Virus record (IMG/VR): IMGVR_UViG_3300032006_000085
Span: 1 to 23,885 of that record
DNA from: a virus
Reading direction: 5' to 3' (one strand)
DNA: 23,885 nucleotides
Shown: positions 1-8,452 of the stretch, one piece after another
Numbering within the stretch: position 1 is the first letter of the stretch
Layout of the letters: every line of letters starts with the position of its first letter
The notes under the pieces: model-generated
Database searches by the model: none
What the model was told of the DNA's origin: nothing
What the model saw: only the letters and a program-made list of their open reading frames with translations
Program-made: the position numbers and the translations under genes

Positions 1-1
1 T

Positions 2-1261
2 GCTAGAACCTCTCAAAGTACAGCACATTTAGTAACGTATGATGGAGATTCTACTTATGGAGAAGTAATTATTACGGATGAAGGTTCTGGTGTTAAACCC
101 ATGTATTTTAAAATGACGGGTTCAGGAGCTTTAAGTAATAGAACTTATTTCTGTAAAGAAATTACTGTAAGTGGTTCTGTTTATCCTAAATATTGCGTTA
201 TTCACGACAAGCATTTAGTTGTTGCTGGAGCTTCATCTGCCCCTAATACTATTTATTATAGTGGGACAAGTGATATTGATGATTTTTCAAGTACTGGTTC
301 TGGTAGTATTGTACTAGATGATAAAGTTATAGGATTAAAAAGCTTTCGAGATGATTTAATTATTTTCTGTGTTAATTCTATTTATAAACTAGAAAATATT
401 AATAACTCATCAACTATTACTGTAACTCCTATTACTAAAAATGTTGGCTGTATAGATGGTAAAACAATTCAAGAAATGGCAGGAGATCTTATTTTCTTGG
501 CTCCCGATGGATTTAGAACTATTGCAGGAACAGCGAGAATTGGTGACGTAGAATTAGGTACTATTAGTAAATCAATACAGCCTATTATTAATGATATTGT
601 AGGAAGTTCTAGTAGTTATGATTTTAGTAGTGTAGTAATTCGAGATAAATCTCAATATAGAATGTATTACAGTACATCATCGGGAACTGTTACTAATTCT
701 TATGGAATTATAGGAACACTAAGAGAAAATGGGTTTGAATGGTCTGAAACAGTAGGAATTATAGCACCTTCAGTTACATCAGGATTTAATTCTAGTGGCT
801 TAGAAAAATTTTATCATGGCGATAGAGATGGTTATGTTTATAACCACGATACAGGAGATTCTTTTAATCCAGCAGGATCAGAAACTAATATAGTAGCTGA
901 ATATCAGTCACCAGATTTTGATTATGGGGATTTAGGAACATTAAAAACTTTAGATCATGTAAAAATTTCTTTTACTCCTGAAGGAACAATTCAACCTACA
1001 TTGCGAGTAAACTATGATTACGGAGATACTAATATTCCGCAGCCTTTAGATCTTGAGTTAGATTCAATTTCTATCCCTGCACTTTTTGGAACTGCCGTTT
1101 TTAATACACATAAATTTGGAGCATTGGAACAACCTTTAATTAGACAGGCTTTAACAGGAAGTGGACATAGTAACTTTTTTAGAATATATAGTGATGATAC
1201 AAATCCTCCATATATTATTAATGGACTTTATATAAATTATAGACCTTCAGGAAGATTATAA
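2..1261 (+). CDS. Tail hub/nozzle-like beta-rich protein, 5' end outside window
   Basis: The reading frame is open from base 2, well before the first in-window ATG at 101, so this is the 3' part of a longer gene. The visible 419 or so residues are rich in beta-forming residues and contain the pattern 'VVAG..SAPNTIYYSG..DIDDF', followed by 'GLKSFRDDLIIFCVNSIYKLE'. I associate this pattern with beta-propeller tail proteins of podophages (nozzle/stabilisation proteins of the P22 gp10 or T7 gp12 kind). The family link is from memory and the exact role is inferred. Position directly before the tail fibre supports a tail-tip or adaptor job. The stop overlaps the next start by one base (TAATG), and AGGAAG at 1249-1254 near the gene end is the ribosome site for the fibre. 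An ejection or head-completion protein is a less likely alternative. Confidence 0.6.
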   Translation, partial: ARTSQSTAHLVTYDGDSTYGEVIITDEGSGVKPMYFKMTGSGALSNRTYFCKEITVSGSVYPKYCVIHDKHLVVAGASSAPNTIYYSGTSDIDDFSSTGSGSIVLDDKVIGLKSFRDDLIIFCVNSIYKLENINNSSTITVTPITKNVGCIDGKTIQEMAGDLIFLAPDGFRTIAGTARIGDVELGTISKSIQPIINDIVGSSSSYDFSSVVIRDKSQYRMYYSTSSGTVTNSYGIIGTLRENGFEWSETVGIIAPSVTSGFNSSGLEKFYHGDRDGYVYNHDTGDSFNPAGSETNIVAEYQSPDFDYGDLGTLKTLDHVKISFTPEGTIQPTLRVNYDYGDTNIPQPLDLELDSISIPALFGTAVFNTHKFGALEQPLIRQALTGSGHSNFFRIYSDDTNPPYIINGLYINYRPSGRL

Positions 1262-4200
1262 TGGGAACAACTTATACAAGACAGAGTTCGTTTAGTGACG
1301 GAGACACAATTACTGCTGCTCTGTTTAATAATGAATACAACCAAATATTAAATGCTTTTGCTTACGCATCTAGCGGAACAACTGGACACCAACATGACGG
1401 TACTGCTGCTGAAGGTGGTAATATCCATACGATAGGCGATCAAGATTTTCTTAATAAAATTGTAGCAGACAGCACTAACAATCGTTGGGGATTCTTTGTT
1501 GAAGTTTCTTCATCGGCAGTTGAGCAAGTTAGAATACAAGACGGAGCTATTGTACCAGTTACAGATAATGATATAGATTTAGGTACAAGCTCACTCGAAT
1601 TTAAAGACGGTTACTTTGATGGAACTGTCTATGCAGATGCTATAAACTTTAATGGTACTGCAATAGCAGCTACGGCTGCTGAATTGAATATAATGGATGG
1701 AGACACAAGTGCTACATCTACAACACTAGCAGATGCTGATAGGGTTGTCGTTAATGATGGTGGCACGATGAAGCAAGTTGCTTTGACAGATTTTGAAACT
1801 TATTTTGAAAGTTCTATAGACACCATTGCAAACTTTGAAGTCACCACAGAATTACAAACTCCACTTATTGCATTTACAGATGGCGATGATGCTATTCAGA
1901 TTGCAGATGGTGGTGGAGTTACAATGGCTGCTGGTCTTACTTCTACGGCAGCAGCAAACTCATTAGGAGCTACAAGCTTTAATGATGCAGATATTACTAA
2001 TGTAGGAGACATACAACTAGATTCTATTACAGGTGATGGAGACACTAATACAAGTGTAACCTTCTCAGGCTCTGATGTTATTACAGTAACAACAGGCGGT
2101 GAGACACAGATCACTTTTAATAATGGAACTATACTACCAACAACTGATAATGACATTGATCTAGGTTCTAGCTCTTACGAGTTTAAAGACCTTTATATAG
2201 ATGGTACAGCCAATATAGATGCTTTAGTAGCTGATACGGCTGATATTAACGGAGGTAGTGTAGACGGAGCTACTTTAGGTACTAACAGTGCAATTACACA
2301 AGCCGTTATTGACAATGTTAATATCAACGGAGCTACGATAGGTCATACAGACGATACAGATCTTATTACTCTTGCAGACGGTGTAGTTACAGTCGCAGGA
2401 GAATTGGATGCTACTACATTAGATATATCAGGTAATGCTGATATTGATGGTACTCTTGAAGCCGATGCTTATACAGTCGATGGAACTACATTGGCTGAAT
2501 ATATTGCAGACACAGCAGGAGCAATGGTATCAAGTAATACTGAAAGCGGTATTACAGTTACTTATCAAGATGCTGATAATACTATAGACTTTTCAGTAGA
2601 TGCAGCACAGACAGGTATTACATCTATCTATGCTACTGATCTAATAATGGGTGAGGACTCTCAGACAGCAATAGATTTTGGAACAGCAAATGAAATTGAT
2701 TTTAAGGTAGATAACGCTGCTAGACTCACACTTACATCAGGAGCTTTATATCCTGTAACAGATAATCAAATAGATCTTGGAACAAGCTCATTAGAATTTA
2801 AAGATGCTTTCTTTGATGGTACTGTAACTTCAGATGCTTTTGCAGGGCCGTTGACAGGCGATGTAACTGGAACATCTTCTAAAGTTACAGTTTCAGATAG
2901 TACAGCCAATACAAATTTCCCTGTAGTTTTCCATGACGAGTCTGATTCTTTACTAGATGATACAGGGGCTTTACGATATAATCCAAGTACCGGAACACTT
3001 CTTGTTCCTAATCTAAGTGTAGCAGGAACTACCACAACTGTTGATACAGTTACAATGGAAGCTTCTAATGCTATAATCTTTGAAGGAGCTACAGCAGATG
3101 CGCACGAAACTACGCTATCTATTGTAGATCCTACAGCAGACCATACACAATATTTAATTAATCAAGGTGGGTATATACCTGTTCTAGCAGCAGCAACTAC
3201 AACTGCTATTACTTCTACTCCTGCTGAACTAAATGTTCTTGATAATGTAACGGCAGGGACAGTATCTGCTAGTCTTGGAGTTGTTGTAGATAGTAATAAA
3301 GACATAGGCTCATTTAGAAATGTTACTTTAACTGGAGAACTAGATGCAGCAACTCTAGATATATCAGGCAATGCAGATATAGACGGTACGACTAATTTAG
3401 ATGCTGTAGATATTGATGGCGCTACTCAGATTGATGCTACCGTGACTGTTGGTGTAGACGATACAGGATACGATGTGAAATTCTTCGGGGCTACGTCTGG
3501 AGCTTATATGCTTTGGGACGAGTCTGCTGATGATTTGAAATTGGTAGGTGCGGCAGGTCTAACGGTTGCTGGAGATATTGATGTAGACGGCACAGCCAAT
3601 CTCGATGTAGTAGACATTGATGGTGCTGTAGACATGGCAAGCACTCTAGGTGTATCGGGAGTAGTTACGGCTAATGCGGGTGTTGTCGTAGATGAAATGA
3701 CTATTGATGGCGATACACTTACAGCTACAGATGATTTTATTATTGATGCCGCAGCAGACATTACCTTAGATGCGGATGGTGGTGATTGGAGATACAAAGA
3801 TGGTGGAACTAGTATTGCTACATGGTCTAATGTTTCAGGAACTTATCAAGTAAAAGTAAATACACAAGATGCAGACTTTAAAATTCTAGGAGATGATGGT
3901 GGTTCTGAGGTAACAGCCCTCACCCTTGATATGTCAGCAGCAGGTGCGGCTACTTTTAATGATGCAGTAAAACTTGGTGATAGTAGCGTGCTAAGTTTAG
4001 GTGCAGGAAGCGATATAGAAATATACAGCGATGGAACACACGGAACAATAGGTGCGCAGAACGGCGACCTAACACTAGACGTTGCAGGAGACATCATCCT
4101 TGATGCTGATGGTGGTGACTTTAGATTTAAAGATGCAGGTACAACTATTGCAACTTACTCAAATGTTTCTTCTGATTGGTATATAACAGCAAATGTTCAA

Positions 4201-5112
4201 GACAAAGATATAGTATTTCAAGGGAATGATGGTGGTTCTACAATTCAAGCTCTTACATTGGATATGTCAGATGCGGGTAGCGCGTATTTTAATAACAAAG
4301 TAGGTGTAGGTGAAACTTCACCATTAGCTCAACTTCATGTAAAAACTGCTGATAGCTCAATCGGTACTCTAAATGCTTCAGCAAATACTTTATGTTTAGA
4401 AGGTAGTACTAATGCAGGACTAACTATAGCTTCTGCTACTAATGCTAACTCAATGATTGCATTTGGAGATTCGGGCGATGCAGATATAGGTTTTATCAAC
4501 TACGATCATAATGCAGACGTACTTGCATTTAATGTTAATGCATCAGAAAGGATGCGTATTCTTTCTGGTGGAAACCTATGTATAGGTAGAACTAATGCTA
4601 CTTGGAATAATACCGCAGGAATAAATTTAAACCCCGGATCAGACAGTGCCTTTATAAATGATGGACAATGTTTATCTTTAAATAGAACAGATAGTCATGG
4701 AGTCGTTGTAGGCTATTACTACGATGGTTCTAGTGTTGGAAGTATAAGTACAAATGCTAATTCCCTGCCATCTGATAGAAACTTTAAAAGAGATATTAGT
4801 GATTTAGATTTAGGTTTAAATCTGGTAAATAAATTAAAGCCAAGCCAATATAACTACAAGATTGATAGTGAAGATTGTCCTAAAATGTATGGCTTAGTTG
4901 CACAAGATTTAGAACAATCTTTAGAAGAGGTAGGCATAGAAAAAAATAGTACATGGTTATTACAACATGAGCCTAATGAAGATGAAAAACAATCGGATTA
5001 TAATTTAGATTATTTGAAACTGACTCCTATTTTGATTAAAGCTATTCAAGAACAACAAGAACAGATTGAAGCTTTGCAGTCTGAAATTAATATACTCAAA
5101 GGAGGAGACTAA
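1261..5112 (+). CDS. Tail fibre with C-terminal S74 intramolecular chaperone
   Basis: This 1283-residue fibre presumably binds the host surface. The N-terminus holds a 'GHQHDGT..EGG' segment typical of marine phage fibres. The shaft is made of repeated Asp/Gly/Thr-rich beta units: three copies of a 26-residue 'VTDN.IDLG.SS.EFKD' block, 'AAELN' and 'PAELN' motifs, and a duplicated 65-residue block at 3769 and 4102. The end, from about residue 1171, is a peptidase S74 (endosialidase-type) chaperone. Ser1171 in 'SDRNFK' and Lys1176 have the S-x4-K spacing of the family's catalytic dyad, and 'LVAQDLE' and 'LTPILIKAIQEQ' follow. In this family the chaperone trimerises the shaft and then cuts itself off. 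Here that would release about 113 residues, ending in a coiled coil. The start is preceded by AGGAAG at 6-base spacing. The receptor cannot be read from sequence. Confidence 0.9.
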   Translation: MGTTYTRQSSFSDGDTITAALFNNEYNQILNAFAYASSGTTGHQHDGTAAEGGNIHTIGDQDFLNKIVADSTNNRWGFFVEVSSSAVEQVRIQDGAIVPVTDNDIDLGTSSLEFKDGYFDGTVYADAINFNGTAIAATAAELNIMDGDTSATSTTLADADRVVVNDGGTMKQVALTDFETYFESSIDTIANFEVTTELQTPLIAFTDGDDAIQIADGGGVTMAAGLTSTAAANSLGATSFNDADITNVGDIQLDSITGDGDTNTSVTFSGSDVITVTTGGETQITFNNGTILPTTDNDIDLGSSSYEFKDLYIDGTANIDALVADTADINGGSVDGATLGTNSAITQAVIDNVNINGATIGHTDDTDLITLADGVVTVAGELDATTLDISGNADIDGTLEADAYTVDGTTLAEYIADTAGAMVSSNTESGITVTYQDADNTIDFSVDAAQTGITSIYATDLIMGEDSQTAIDFGTANEIDFKVDNAARLTLTSGALYPVTDNQIDLGTSSLEFKDAFFDGTVTSDAFAGPLTGDVTGTSSKVTVSDSTANTNFPVVFHDESDSLLDDTGALRYNPSTGTLLVPNLSVAGTTTTVDTVTMEASNAIIFEGATADAHETTLSIVDPTADHTQYLINQGGYIPVLAAATTTAITSTPAELNVLDNVTAGTVSASLGVVVDSNKDIGSFRNVTLTGELDAATLDISGNADIDGTTNLDAVDIDGATQIDATVTVGVDDTGYDVKFFGATSGAYMLWDESADDLKLVGAAGLTVAGDIDVDGTANLDVVDIDGAVDMASTLGVSGVVTANAGVVVDEMTIDGDTLTATDDFIIDAAADITLDADGGDWRYKDGGTSIATWSNVSGTYQVKVNTQDADFKILGDDGGSEVTALTLDMSAAGAATFNDAVKLGDSSVLSLGAGSDIEIYSDGTHGTIGAQNGDLTLDVAGDIILDADGGDFRFKDAGTTIATYSNVSSDWYITANVQDKDIVFQGNDGGSTIQALTLDMSDAGSAYFNNKVGVGETSPLAQLHVKTADSSIGTLNASANTLCLEGSTNAGLTIASATNANSMIAFGDSGDADIGFINYDHNADVLAFNVNASERMRILSGGNLCIGRTNATWNNTAGINLNPGSDSAFINDGQCLSLNRTDSHGVVVGYYYDGSSVGSISTNANSLPSDRNFKRDISDLDLGLNLVNKLKPSQYNYKIDSEDCPKMYGLVAQDLEQSLEEVGIEKNSTWLLQHEPNEDEKQSDYNLDYLKLTPILIKAIQEQQEQIEALQSEINILKGGD
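1549..1626 (+). repeat. Fibre shaft repeat, copy 1 of 3 (26 residues)
   Basis: Encodes the block with core 'VTDNDIDLGTSSLEFKD' followed by 'FDGT'. The other two copies start at 2131 and 2746. All three are exactly 78 bases and in frame, and they differ mostly at third positions and in the residues before 'DGT'. Confidence 0.85.
2131..2208 (+). repeat. Fibre shaft repeat, copy 2 of 3 (26 residues)
   Basis: Same 78-base block with core 'TDNDIDLGSSSYEFKD' and end 'YIDGT'. It is the most diverged of the three copies at protein level. Confidence 0.85.
2746..2823 (+). repeat. Fibre shaft repeat, copy 3 of 3 (26 residues)
   Basis: Core 'VTDNQIDLGTSSLEFKD' and end 'FFDGT'. It is closer to copy 1 than to copy 2. 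Confidence 0.85.
3769..3963 (+). repeat. Fibre duplicated block, copy A (65 residues)
   Basis: The block runs from 'DADGGDWRYKD' to 'AATFND'. It aligns without gaps to the block at 4102-4296, with 39 of 65 residues identical by hand count. The two copies are 333 bases (111 codons) apart, which points to an internal duplication of a shaft or receptor-binding unit. Confidence 0.8.
4102..4296 (+). repeat. Fibre duplicated block, copy B (65 residues)
   Basis: Second copy of the 65-residue block, from 'DADGGDFRFKD' to 'SAYFNN'. It keeps 'ATYSNVS', 'NDGGS' and 'ALTLDMS', and the sequence between these anchors has diverged. It lies directly before the region leading into the S74 chaperone. Confidence 0.8.
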
Positions 5113-5456
5113 TGGCAATATCTTATGCATGGGATGTGAAAACTGTAGATACTTATCCTACAAAAGATTCTAAAGCTGATGTAGTTCATAACGTACATTG
5201 GAGACTAACAGCTACAGATGGGACTAATAACGATTCAGACGGGAATCCACAAACTGCTACAGCAATAGGCACTCAACCACTAGATACTTCAGACTTATCA
5301 AACTTTACAGCTTTTGCTAGTCTTAATTCTGCAAAGGTTCAAGGATGGGTAGAAGAAGCTTTAACCGCTGATAAAGTTACTGAAATTAAAACAAATCTAA
5401 ATGCTGAAATAGCTAAAAAAGTTACGCCTATATCAGTACAAAAAACAATAGGATAA
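5112..5456 (+). CDS. Small conserved marine-phage protein, unknown function
   Basis: A 114-residue protein opening 'MAISYAWDVKTVDTYPTKD' and continuing with 'DVVHNVHWRLTATDGT'. I recall this pattern as a small uncharacterised family common in marine phage genomes, usually next to structural genes, but I cannot name a function. It has no signal peptide or membrane segment. The N-terminal half looks like a small beta domain. The C-terminal half, from about residue 70 ('KVQGWVEEALTADKVTEIK'), looks helical. The stop of the fibre gene overlaps its start (TAATG), and a strong GGAGGAG lies at 5101-5107. It is therefore probably made together with the fibre. A small virion or fibre-associated protein is an inference from position only. 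Confidence 0.75.
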   Translation: MAISYAWDVKTVDTYPTKDSKADVVHNVHWRLTATDGTNNDSDGNPQTATAIGTQPLDTSDLSNFTAFASLNSAKVQGWVEEALTADKVTEIKTNLNAEIAKKVTPISVQKTIG

Positions 5457-5458
5457 TT

Positions 5459-5704
5459 ATGGAACTTTCAGCTTACATACTTTGGAACGCTTTTATAACT
5501 CTGGTACTAGCTCCTATTTTTTACACGATCAGAGCAAACACAGCAGAAAATAAAAGGATTGACATTCTTTTAAATAAGACGCGAGAAGAATTAGCAGGTA
5601 ACTATGTTACTAAAGTAGAACTGGCAGACGATATTGATAGGATTCTAGAAAGTATTGGAAAGCTTGAGAAGAAAATAGATAGACTTTTTGATAGGAATAT
5701 ATAA
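5459..5704 (+). CDS. Small membrane-anchored coiled-coil protein
   Basis: An 81-residue protein with one hydrophobic segment at about residues 4-24. A charged stretch with heptad-like spacing follows ('RIDILLNKTREEL', then 'VELADDIDRILESIGKLEKKIDRLFDR'), predicting one transmembrane helix and a coiled coil. Proteins of this shape are common in marine phages near the tail and ejection genes, and their role is unknown to me. By shape alone it could be an inner-membrane spanin-type protein, but no outer-membrane partner with a lipobox is next to it and the context is structural. The start at 5459 follows AGGA at 5450-5453. The stop overlaps the next start (TAATG). Confidence 0.7.
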   Translation: MELSAYILWNAFITLVLAPIFYTIRANTAENKRIDILLNKTREELAGNYVTKVELADDIDRILESIGKLEKKIDRLFDRNI

Positions 5705-8430
5705 TGGCTAGAAAGAATAAAAGAGCAAGGGCAAACTATTTACGCAAAGACTATCGTAAAGGTGGTAGAGTTGGTTTTGATAAAGGAGGCCATACTCGCA
5801 AGGACCAAAGAACACCAGAAGATAAAGCTGCTGGTTATCCACCGGAATACACATGGTCCCCACATGATCCTAATGAGCCGGGACATGACAATGTGACACC
5901 TAGGGCTGGTGATAATACACTGAGAGATATTTTTGATGAAGAAAGACGTTCTAGAGTTACTGAAACTGGTAGAACTGCTACAGATATAGCTCAAGGAATA
6001 CTACCTCCACAAGCTGTTCCTACACCTGATGTTGCTAAAATTTCTCAAGAAGGGACTACAGCAGAAGCAGCTAGAATGGTTGGAGATACTAGTATTACTG
6101 GTCAAACTATGGGGCGTACTACTCCAGAAACTGCTACAACAATTTCAGATATAGGACAAGCTAGAGATCCAAATCAAGTTCAAGCAGCAACAATAGCTGC
6201 TGATTTAGTTTCACAAGTTCCTGAAATACAATCTGCTATTGGACAACTTTCACCTGAAGCTATTGCTCAAGTTAATGAAATAAGAAACTTATCAGGTCCA
6301 GCAGCAGCTTCTCAGATTGCTCAGTCTGTAGTAGATTCTTCAAAAGCTAATACAGTAGATGCAATAATTTCTACAGGAGCATATGTCCCACAAGTTAGTG
6401 GAATTGCTGGACAAGTATCAGATACACCAGATGCTGAACTTCAGACAAGAAATGCTATTACTGGACAAGCTGCTACAGGAGAAGCTGCTCAAATTATTAA
6501 TACATTAGGTTTTGAGGCTTCTCAAAGAAGTTCAGTGCAGGGAACAGCTAGAACAGGTGCTGCTGCTACAATGATAGCAGAAACTAGTGCTATACCTGAA
6601 GATATTGCAGCAGCGATTGTAGAAGATCCTGCAACAATGGAAGCACAAATAGCTAATGAAGATGTAACAGTTCAAGCAGCCGTTGCAGCCTTACCTACAG
6701 AAGCTCTTATGTCTGCACAGATGGAATCATTAGTAGGTGGTCTAGAATCAGGAAATATACCTGCATGGGCAAAACCTGCTGTAGATATGGTTTCTCAAAA
6801 TATGGCTCAAAGAGGATTAGATGTTTCTACAATAGCTAGAGATTCTTTATTTAATGCTATTATTCAAAGTGCTTTACCAATCGCACAAAACAATGCACAG
6901 GCTTTACAAGCAAGGGCAACTCAAAATTTATCAAATCAGCAACAGGCTAATTTAACAGAGGCTCAACAAGAGCAACAGCTTCGTATGCAGAACTTAGCTA
7001 ATCGTCAAGACGCTGCTAGTCAAACTGCTCAGATGGCTCAACAGATGGGGGTACAACAAGGACAGTTTAGACAAGAAGCAGTCATGGCTTCTGCTGCTCA
7101 ACAGCAACAAACTAGGGTACAGAACTTACAAAATAGACAGTATTCTACAGCTTTAAATGCTCAAAACCAGCAAGCAATGGCTGTACAAAATTTAAATGTT
7201 GGTGTACAAACAGACCTTGCAAACTTGCAGATTCTTAACGAAACTGAAAGAGAAAACATGTCTGCCGATCAACAGGGTAGACTATTAGAATATCAAACTG
7301 CTGCTCAGTTTATGAATCAAAATGCAGCATTTACTCAGGACATGAGGAAAGCTAATTTATCCTCAGAACAACAAGTAAGATTAGCTAATTTAACTGCTTT
7401 AAATCAGGCAAGTTCTGAAAATTTAAGTGCTTCACAACAAACAGAACTTACAAATTTAAATAAGCGTATGCAAATGAATCTGCAAAATGCAGAGCTTGCA
7501 CAGCAAATGGGTGTAGCTCAGTTAAATGTAGATCAACAACGTGCTATGCAAAATGCAACAATGGTTGCGAACATGGATATGTCTAAGTTTACGACTGAGC
7601 AACAAGTTGAATTAGCTAATAGTCAATGGATGCAAACTGCTACTACGACTAATTTAAATGCAGAACAACAAGCAATTTTACAGAACGCAACAGCTTTAGC
7701 CTCTTTAGATATGGCTACGGTAGATCAAAGGACTAGAATAGCTGCACAAAATGCACAATCATTTTTATCAATGGATATGTCAAATTTATCTAATGCTCAA
7801 CAAGTAGCTATGTTAATGGGGCAACAAGAACAGCAAAGATTGTTAAGTAATCAATCAGCTACTAATGCTGCAAGACAAATAAATGCTGCCAATGAAAATC
7901 AAACTAATCAATTTATGGCAAATTTAGCTTCTCAAATAGATCAGTTTAATGTTCAAAATTTAAATGCAGCTAGACAGTTTAATACACAGCAATTAAATGC
8001 TGCTGAAATGAGAAGGGCTGGTTTAGAGTTTGAGGAAAATAAAGCAAACGCTGCAATTCTAAATAGAGTTTCAGAATTTAATTCACAAATGGATTATAAT
8101 AGAGAGCAATGGAACGCTCAGAATGAGCAAGCGGTTCGTATTTCTAATACGACATGGAGAAGGCAAGCAAATACGGCTGATACTGCTGCTCAGAATGCAG
8201 TTAATCAACAAAATGCTCAAAATGCTTTTGCTTTAACTAATGCTGCTCAATCTTTTCTATGGCAAGAATTAAGAGATCAGGCAGACTATGATTTTAAATT
8301 TGCAGATAATGAAGCAACTAGAAAAGTTCAAGCAATGATAGCTGCTGCTAGTGCAGAAGGAAGTGCTGCTGCTAATTGGAGTTCTAACTTCGAGAGCATT
8401 AGTTCAATTATAAATAGCATGTGGACATAA
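5704..8430 (+). CDS. Gln/Asn/Ala-rich virion protein with KGGRVGF head
   Basis: A 908-residue protein in three parts. Residues 1-35 are Lys/Arg-rich and contain 'RKGGRVGFDKGG'. Residues about 95-350 are Ala/Ile/Thr-rich and probably helical. From about residue 352 ('IPAWAKPAVDMV') a long Gln/Asn/Ala-rich region follows. It has recurring anchors such as 'NLSAxQQ' and 'NLNAEQQ' at roughly 20-24 or 32-35 residue steps, which suggests a very long helical bundle or fibre. The end returns to aromatic residues ('AQSFLWQELRDQADYDF'). I recall close look-alikes among structural proteins of T4-like cyanophages. With the next four genes it forms what looks like an internal-virion or ejection set. There is no transmembrane segment or signal peptide. 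AGGA at 5693-5696 precedes the start. Its exact location in the virion is not shown by the sequence. Confidence 0.7.
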   Translation: MARKNKRARANYLRKDYRKGGRVGFDKGGHTRKDQRTPEDKAAGYPPEYTWSPHDPNEPGHDNVTPRAGDNTLRDIFDEERRSRVTETGRTATDIAQGILPPQAVPTPDVAKISQEGTTAEAARMVGDTSITGQTMGRTTPETATTISDIGQARDPNQVQAATIAADLVSQVPEIQSAIGQLSPEAIAQVNEIRNLSGPAAASQIAQSVVDSSKANTVDAIISTGAYVPQVSGIAGQVSDTPDAELQTRNAITGQAATGEAAQIINTLGFEASQRSSVQGTARTGAAATMIAETSAIPEDIAAAIVEDPATMEAQIANEDVTVQAAVAALPTEALMSAQMESLVGGLESGNIPAWAKPAVDMVSQNMAQRGLDVSTIARDSLFNAIIQSALPIAQNNAQALQARATQNLSNQQQANLTEAQQEQQLRMQNLANRQDAASQTAQMAQQMGVQQGQFRQEAVMASAAQQQQTRVQNLQNRQYSTALNAQNQQAMAVQNLNVGVQTDLANLQILNETERENMSADQQGRLLEYQTAAQFMNQNAAFTQDMRKANLSSEQQVRLANLTALNQASSENLSASQQTELTNLNKRMQMNLQNAELAQQMGVAQLNVDQQRAMQNATMVANMDMSKFTTEQQVELANSQWMQTATTTNLNAEQQAILQNATALASLDMATVDQRTRIAAQNAQSFLSMDMSNLSNAQQVAMLMGQQEQQRLLSNQSATNAARQINAANENQTNQFMANLASQIDQFNVQNLNAARQFNTQQLNAAEMRRAGLEFEENKANAAILNRVSEFNSQMDYNREQWNAQNEQAVRISNTTWRRQANTADTAAQNAVNQQNAQNAFALTNAAQSFLWQELRDQADYDFKFADNEATRKVQAMIAAASAEGSAAANWSSNFESISSIINSMWT

Positions 8431-8452
8431 TTTTAATTTGAGGAATAAATAA

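Noticed and set aside
5459-5704. Inner-membrane spanin identity for the 81-residue membrane protein
   Set aside because: The shape fits, but it lies among structural genes, far from the endolysin and holin, and no lipoprotein partner overlaps it.
8409-8416. TATAAATA, a match to the T4 late promoter core, 37 bases before the start at 8453
   Set aside because: Several such 8-base matches are expected by chance in DNA this A+T-rich. It lies in coding sequence, and no late sigma factor gene is in view.
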